Part shown: positions 57,999 through 64,000 of the stretch, one piece after another
How positions within the stretch are numbered: position 1 is the stretch's first letter
Layout of the letters: the number at the start of each line of letters is the position of its first letter
From: Hibiscus mutabilis
Lineage: Eukaryota; Streptophyta; Magnoliopsida; Malvales; Malvaceae
Assembly: GCA_019671005.1 (NCBI GenBank)
Contig: CM033718.1
Location: 20,402,014-20,466,013 of the forward strand
Direction: 5' to 3'
DNA: 64,000 nt
Program-made: the position numbers and the translations under genes
The notes under the pieces: generated by a model
Seen by the model: only the letters and a program-made list of their open reading frames with translations
Database searches by the model: none
What the model was told of the DNA's origin: nothing

Positions 57999-60900
57999 TG
58001 TAGCGATGTCCCCTCTTCGCTAAAAATGAAGTTTTCGAAGTGTTTGTGGTTTTTCGGGTATTAAAATATTTATTTTTTGGGGTTTTAAAAATACCGTATT
58101 TTATTTAAAGAAAGGGAGTCGCCACCGGCCACTGTGGTAGGCCGGACACCATAAAACCAGAGAGTTAAAAACTATTGGGTTCGGGAGTCGGTTACGGATG
58201 GGGAAGGATTAGCACCCCCACACCACCCAAAATTGGTACTTTAATAATTACCGCTTTATTAAAATTAAACTTTCTGGATTAAAGTGACGATTAAGTTAAG
58301 ATTCGGTTATAGGTGCGAGTAGATTTTAAAGGCCCCGTTATCCGAGAATAAACACCCAACCACCATCACTACGCCTGATACTGGCCCTGTTTATGCTCGG
58401 ATAAAAAGGTACCGCATTGACAATTTATATTCCATTATGCAACCTAGAGCTAATTAAATAAATAAATATGTAAAACATGCACATGGAGATGGTATGTACA
58501 AAAAAAACATAAAAAAGGGGAATACTACAAAATTAATAAGAAGATAATAAAACAAATGAACAAAAACGACACATCATAAAAAGACAAAATAAAGACATGA
58601 ACAAGACAAAACATTCTTTAAAAACTAAATTAATTAATCCTAACATACTTAAACACATACACGACATGATACTAAAACATAAAAAGAAACATCATAATAT
58701 TAAACAAAAATAATAAAATGCACTAGCATAGATATAAATAACACATACACGGATCAAAACTTCATACAAAAAGAACATAAACGCATGGACATGGTAAAGA
58801 GAAGAACAACATGCTTTTAAATCAAACTAATTAACTATACCATACTTGGACATAAAAACCAATGCAACATGTGCATGACATACATAGAGCAGAAAAGATA
58901 CTAAATTAGCAAAGCAACAACTCCACATAAAATTATACTAAAACTTTATCATATGACACAATTTTTATATCAAGGATTTCACTAATATTAACACAGTCAT
59001 GGCAAGAAACGTACATGGGCTAAAAAACACGATACACACATAAATTACGCTAAAAACTTAAGCTATTTAAATAAAATAATAAAATAAAAAGGGATGCAAG
59101 CATGAACTATTAGATTTAATAAAAACAAAATAACATTAACATAATACATATTAATAAAGCTCTAAAAAACATACCATAACACATGCCAAGCATATCACCT
59201 TAGACTAACATGTGATCTACAATGTAAAATAATCGTAAGACTCATGTAGACATACTACCAATTAAACTAAACATAACATATAAAACAAACATGCACATAA
59301 CACGAACAAATAAAACATGATATCACCCATATTAATACACATATTGAAAACGTAATATTTAAACGTAAATACACACACAAAAGAAAAGCAAATACAACAT
59401 TATAAGAAAATAAAAACAAGGATAAAATATTTAATACATGAAAAGGGACTGAAATGCAATGAAATGAAACATAACGGCAGAAATTAAAAACGATTTAAGG
59501 ACGAAATTTCAAGCTACACAAAACCTGAAGGGACCGGCTATGTAATTTGCCCCAGGGGCAAGCTCAAAGTGCAAGAAATAGAAACGCGGAAGGACTTTGA
59601 AGGTATTTATGCCATTTGAGATCTAATCCAATTTAATTTCGGGATTGAATTGAATGAAAGTGAAATGGAGATGCTGATTTGAAATAAAAAAGGGATGCAA
59701 AACCATGCGATAACAGAGAACAGGGATTGAAAATGCAATTATCCCATGACCAAAAGTAAAAGCGGGAAAAACGAAAAGGACCCCTCATGTAATTAGACCA
59801 TTTAAACATCCAATGGTTATTATTTGTTTTATAACCGGTAAAATATTAAACCTAAACCTAAAAAACTCAGCCTCCATCCTTTTCTCTCAACAAACTCGAC
59901 ATCGCCGCTCACCCCTTTCGTCTCCGGTGTCATCCCCGGCGATGGCGGAGCCCAAACCAGCTTCATAAAAACTCTCCCCTCTCTCTAAAACCCGAGTATA
60001 CGCTTAGACTTCAGAGAAAACACTCCGATTTGCCTAGATCTGAAAAACCCGAAGCCCTTGAAAGAAAAAAAAATCACTCCTTTTCACAACCCTGACATCT
60101 CTCCTCTCGACCGATTCACCCTAGGAGTGGGCTTATCACCGATGTGAAGGAGGATCACGGTCAGGGTAAGTACCTTGTTGGTTTATTGTTCCCCTTTTTT
60201 GATGAAAATAATACATGCATAGTAAAAAGAAAGTTCGATCATTACCATTAGAAACTCTGAGCCTCTTTCTTTTTTTTTTATTTATGGAACATGAAAAAAA
60301 AACTCTCCCCTTTACAAAATTTTTGATACATATATATTCTGCTCTCTATTTGGTAGAAGATATGACATAAAATACATATTTTCTGTGATTTGGTCACTGA
60401 CATGATCTCTATTTTTCTGTGTTTTCTGGTGAAATCCTGAGCACGGTGGTTGGTACGGCGGAGTGGTACCGGCGTGGAGAGAGTATGGCAGCATCGTCTT
60501 CGGCCAGATTCACTCACGGCCGTTGGATCAGATCTGATTCAACGGCTGTGATTTCATGGGGAATGAACGGCCTAGATCGAGCCTTGAAATGAGCGAAGCT
60601 ACATCTGATCTTGACGCGTGGCAGAGGGGGAATGAACGGTCTCGCGCGTGCAACGCACGCGCGAGTGGGAGACGAGCAGTCCCAGAGTGAATTACACGTG
60701 CGCCAGTTGGATCATCTTGGACTGATCTGGACCATTGGATCAAATCTTGATCCAACGGCTGGGAGGGTGACGGCTGTAAGAAAGAGATAGGATATTAGAT
60801 AGGGTTTTAGGGTTTTTTCAATATTGGGTCAGGCCAAAATGGGCTATGTAATTTATTTAAGTTGGGTTTTACATTTGTATTGAGGATTGGACCCTTATAA

Positions 60901-61178
60901 TGATATTGACTAGGTTTTTATATTAAGATCTGTGTTTTTCAATTTAGCCCATTTAGCATAATAATAATAATAATATACATTCGTACACGTATAGACATAC
61001 ATACAATGTACATTATGCACATATATAAACACATACATATATTGCGTATATATTAATAACACGTATATAATAAGCACATATGATAATATAATATATGTAT
61101 ACACGCAATAATAATATATTAATTATTAAGCTAATATTAACATACTACTTACAAACCGGATAAAAATGAGTGATTACA
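57999..61178 (-). mobile_element. Solo LTR (3.18 kb) of a Tat-like gypsy element inside Sirevirus pol
   Basis: Starts TGTAGCGATG and ends GAGTGATTACA as read on plus, flanked by a perfect 5-bp duplication CAACA (57994-57998 and 61179-61183). No internal LTR pair, PBS, PPT or coding domain is present, so it is one LTR left by recombination. The block 'GGGAGTCGCCACC ... GGGTTCGGGAGTCGGTTACG ... GGATTAGCACCCCC' (58125-58220) also occurs in the LTRs at 2060 and 9330, giving the family and a probable minus orientation. A CpG-rich, palindrome-rich patch lies at 59880-60770. Confidence 0.85.
60520..60760. repeat. CpG-rich palindromes in the solo LTR
   Basis: Three inverted repeats: 60520-60545 (arms CCGTTGGATCAGA, one mismatch), 60641-60665 (perfect 11-bp arms CTCGCGCGTGC around AAC), and 60733-60759 (arms around CCATTGGATCAA). 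The first and third share the CCGTTGGATC word. Confidence 0.75.
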
Positions 61179-61183
61179 CAACA

Positions 61184-61560
61184 AAGCATGCATTGGAAAC
61201 ATGAATGTCATCTAAATGCACCATGTAAACGTTACCTATGTGATTACCTGTGAGCATTATTTGATTAGTTTCAATGTTCATGATTTTACATCCATTAGCA
61301 TCAAATAGAATAATAAAACCCTTATCACACAATTGACTATTGCTCAATAAATTATGCTTAAGATCGTTGACATAAAGAACATTTTCAATAAGAGTAGTTG
61401 AAAGATTACCAACGGAGCCAATCCTTTCAATGTGGCCTTTGGAGTTGTCACCAAAAGTCACTATTCCTCCACTCTTTGGTTTGAGATCCAAGAATCCACT
61501 CTTGTCACCGGTCATATGTCTTGAGCATCCACTATCAAGGTACCATGTGTTTTTGCTTGA
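61184..61560 (-). pseudogene. Sirevirus protease and pre-integrase region
   Basis: The minus strand shows the protease catalytic 'WYLDSGCSRHMTGDKS' just before and into the open frame 61515-61174. Then come 'VTFGDNSKGHIERIGSVGN', 'ENVLYVNDLKHNLLSNSQLC' and 'NACFVV', where the solo LTR interrupts. The Asp-Ser-Gly triad is intact. Confidence 0.85.
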
Positions 61561-61899
61561 AGCTTTGGCCTTGTAGCAATGCTCTCCCTACAAACAAATA
61601 ATTAATTCTTGATTTTTGGTACCCAAATCATTTTTGGTCCATGAGTATTAGCTCCCCAAAACTTGGTTCCCTTGGGAATCCAAGAAGCAATAGCATGAAT
61701 ATCATTAGAAGCAATAAGTTCTTTAGGTACCTATACAATTCTAATCTTTGTACTTTTAGAATGCTTATGGAAGTTTCTTTGTTTGTGGTTAACAAAATTT
61801 CTTTTCACATATTGGGATTTTGAAGAACTTCCTTTCTCAAAACCATTTTCCCAATAGTGTTTAGAGAAGTTTTAAGATTATCCACCTCTTTGGTGTGAT

Positions 61900-63215
61900 A
61901 ATTTTAGAAATCGGAAAGAAGTTTTTCTAAATAAAAATTTTTCTTTTTGAGATTATTTGAAAGATTTATCAAATACAAAATTTTCTTTTCGAGTTTCGAG
62001 TTGGCTTTTAAAAGAGAATCGTTTTGAGCTTTTAAATCGAAAATCATTTTCTTGTTTTTCAAAATTGATTCTTTAAATTTTTCTACAAACTCATCGTAAA
62101 CCTCTTGTAACTTATCATATGCATCATGGAATTTATCATATGTAAAATCAAAGATGATGAGTTAGAGGTTACCATAGGATCCTCCTCAAGAGCCATGAAG
62201 CAAAGGTTGGCCACTTCTTGCTCCTCATCCTCGGATGATTCCTCATAACTTCAAGTTGCAATTTGAGGTTTGAGCTTTTTATTCTTTCCAAAGCTCTTCC
62301 TTTTTAGTTGAGGGCACTCCGTTCGAATGTGACTCAATTTCTTACACTCATAGCATATGAGTTGGTCCTTATCTTCCTCTTTGTTTTTGTTCTCGAAGTC
62401 TCCTCTTCGGTTAAACTTTCTTCCCCAGTTGGACTTCATGAACCGAGTGAACCGTTTGGCTAACATAGCCATCTCTTCGTCTTCATCCTCACTCGAATCA
62501 CTCTCATCAAAAGAAGCTTTGAGAGCAATTCTGAGTTTTTTATTTTCTACCTTCTTTTTCTCTATCTTCTTCTCTTCCTCTTTCTTTTCTTTTCTTCATC
62601 TCTTCTTTGCTTCATTATCCCATGAGTGAGAAGACATCCCATGAGACCATTGAGCTTTAGTGTCTTCAAATTTTTTGCCTCGATGATCGTAGTTATTTTC
62701 CCATCCCATGACTCAGAAAAAGATAAGAGGAGTTTTTGGATAAGTTTGTCTTCGGAAATGACCTCACTGAAGCCTTTGATACCATTTACAATGACTGAGA
62801 AGCGGTCAAACATCTTTGTTGAGGAGTCCAATCTTGGTCTACTTAACATCATTGGTGCCCTTGTAAGTGGTCTCTAGAGTGTCCCACACCTCCTTTGCAC
62901 TCGTAAATGAAGACATCTTTGAATACATTTTGGTATGAGCGCACAAAAGAGAATGTGCAAGGCTTTGTCATTCACTTGAAGCTTCCTTTTTTCTTCATCC
63001 GTTATTTCGTGCTTGGCATTGGGAACTTGTCTATCACCTTCTTATTTCATCTAAATAGATGGCCCGTCCTCGATTACATCTCAAAGAGCTTAATCGTTGG
63101 ATTTGATGAATAGCCTCATCCGGTTCTTCCAATATGGGTAATTGTCCCCATTGAAGAATGGTGGTTTTGTGATAGATTGTGACTCGTACAAGCTTTGACT
63201 CGAGTTAGATGCCAT
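61900..63215 (-). pseudogene. Sirevirus gag
   Basis: The start at 63215 gives 'MASNSSQSLYESQS', then 'KPPFFNGDNYPYWKNRMRLF', with a stop soon after (about 63090). The UBN2-type region is open at 62852-62562 ('FDRFSVIVNGIKGFSEVI', 'LLLSFSESWDGK', 'LMGCLLTHGIM'). The zinc knuckle CYECKKLSHIRTEC (CX2CX4HX4C) is at about 62310-62355. A coiled-coil tail runs to about 61900. Several stops and frameshifts are present. Confidence 0.85.
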
Positions 63216-63290
63216 GGCTTGATTGTAGCTTGGTGTACGGTTGATCAACTTCTCCAAGATCGACTCAAGAGGATGTTAATCCTTCCAATG

Positions 63291-63308
63291 AGTGTAGCTC
63301 TGATACCA
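63291..63308 (-). other. Primer-binding site of the Sirevirus
   Basis: The minus strand reads TGGTATCAGAGCTACACT two bases after the 5' LTR. The first 12 bases are the standard complement of plant initiator Met-tRNA. Confidence 0.9.
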
Positions 63309-63310
63309 AT

Positions 63311-64000
63311 TGTTAAGTTGATCGAACAATGGCAATTGACCAAGAATGGGTGAATTGGCTATTTAAAAGTTGAAGGGTGAAAGATAGAAATGTAAAAATT
63401 GGAAACAAGCAATTTTAGACTGGTTCAAGCTTAGAACAAGCTCTACATCCACTACTTCAACACCCTACTAAGGATTTCAACAATTCACTCAATGAATTCG
63501 TCCCCTTTTCTCTGCTTAGGAGAAAACCGTTACAATCGATCAAAGCTTTCTACCCAAAGCTTGATCAAAGACACTCTTACAAAGAGAAATTATGGTCAAC
63601 AGAAAAATACCTCTCAAAGGTAGATAAGTTTACCCAATTACAAGTTCACACAAACCTAAACTCGAATAAAATGAATACAATAAAATCTCTAAGTGGGTTA
63701 CAAGAATTTGATTCTATAAGGCTCAAAAGGATTGAATTTCTACTTGAATGTGCTTGACTTGTTCAATTCTTATTGTTGTAGCTTTTTAGGCTTGCTTTTA
63801 TACCCCTTCATTGATTTCTATCTGTTTGGGTAGTTGGCATCATCAATAAAGCCGTTGGGCTCTCTTTTTCCCACCATTAATGCACTTCTGCAACCTACTG
63901 TATCGGTACACGAACAACCGTATAATACTTATCTCAAAATAGAAAGAGCTGTTGTGTACAAAAATACAGGGGTATATCGATACGCGGGAAGGCGTATCGG
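63311..64000 (-). repeat. 5' LTR of the Sirevirus (partial)
   Basis: Matches 51531 onward. The TATA box GGGGTATAAAAG is at 63795-63806, and GTATCGATAC-type motifs begin at about 63897 and continue past the window end. Confidence 0.88.

Larger units (their letters stand above)
51531..64000 (-). mobile_element. Sirevirus (Ty1/copia) with extra ORF; 5' LTR runs off the window
   Basis: The 3' LTR is 51531-52817; the 5' LTR starts at 63311 and continues past 64000. On the minus strand the PBS TGGTATCAGAGCTACACT (63291-63308) matches the initiator Met-tRNA complement. Gag, protease, integrase, RT and RNase H follow in copia order. After them come an extra ORF and several polypurine tracts, features described for Sireviruses. 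Comparable LTR parts differ by roughly 9% in a sampled 150 bp. Pol is split by a solo LTR at 57999-61178. Confidence 0.88.

Noticed and set aside
57999..61178. Complete small LTR element rather than a solo LTR
   Set aside because: No repeated terminal segment, PBS or PPT could be found inside the interval.

Overview
This window is nuclear DNA from a flowering plant, almost certainly a eudicot. It is AT-rich, has no bacterial-style gene packing, and consists mostly of plant transposable elements stacked inside one another. The families seen are Ty3/gypsy Tat-like and chromovirus (Tekay/Del-like) elements, Ty1/copia including a Sirevirus, a TR-GAG-like element, a LINE ORF1, SINEs and MITEs. The element mix resembles large-genome Malvaceae such as cotton, but that is a weak inference. 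Element boundaries below were set by matching long terminal repeats (LTRs), primer-binding sites (PBS), polypurine tracts (PPT) and 5-bp target-site duplications (TSD) by eye.

Layout from left to right. 1-840 is a palindromic AT-rich MITE-like element with telomere-like blocks, followed by a SINE-like tRNA-derived piece. 2060-11218 is a complete Tat-like gypsy element on the minus strand (TSD CAACC) that has a damaged gag, no recognisable pol and a 34-bp minisatellite beside its 3' LTR. 12153-14440 is a collapsed Sirevirus. 15310-16370 holds two copia fossils. 18795-18950 is a well-bounded SINE. 19386-19856 is the one convincing host gene, a two-exon gene on the minus strand for a small single-pass membrane protein. 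From 20200 a second, plus-strand Tat-like pol relic carries a hAT-like MITE, a degenerate minisatellite, a solo Sirevirus LTR (22966-23958) and a 13.9-kb chromovirus (24267-38124). The chromovirus itself contains a 2.5-kb TR-GAG-like element (30089-32598). 39080-40480 is a gypsy fossil. 41557-47849 is a recent copia insertion whose LTRs differ at only 2 of 439 positions, yet whose genes are broken. 49460-51229 is a frameshifted LINE ORF1. From 51531 to beyond the window end is a minus-strand Sirevirus interrupted by a 3.2-kb solo Tat-like LTR (57999-61178).

There are two main results. First, a short palindrome-like motif (GTATCGATAC and near variants such as GTATCGAAAC and GTACCGATAC) is clustered in LTRs of unrelated families, including copia Sireviruses and a gypsy chromovirus. 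In the Sirevirus LTRs it sits just upstream of the TATA box. Second, the same cluster plus a TATA-like box, a leader and a plausible intron precedes the Sirevirus's extra ORF, which suggests that this gene has its own internal promoter. No autonomous element here has intact coding capacity; the host gene is the only intact coding unit I can support.
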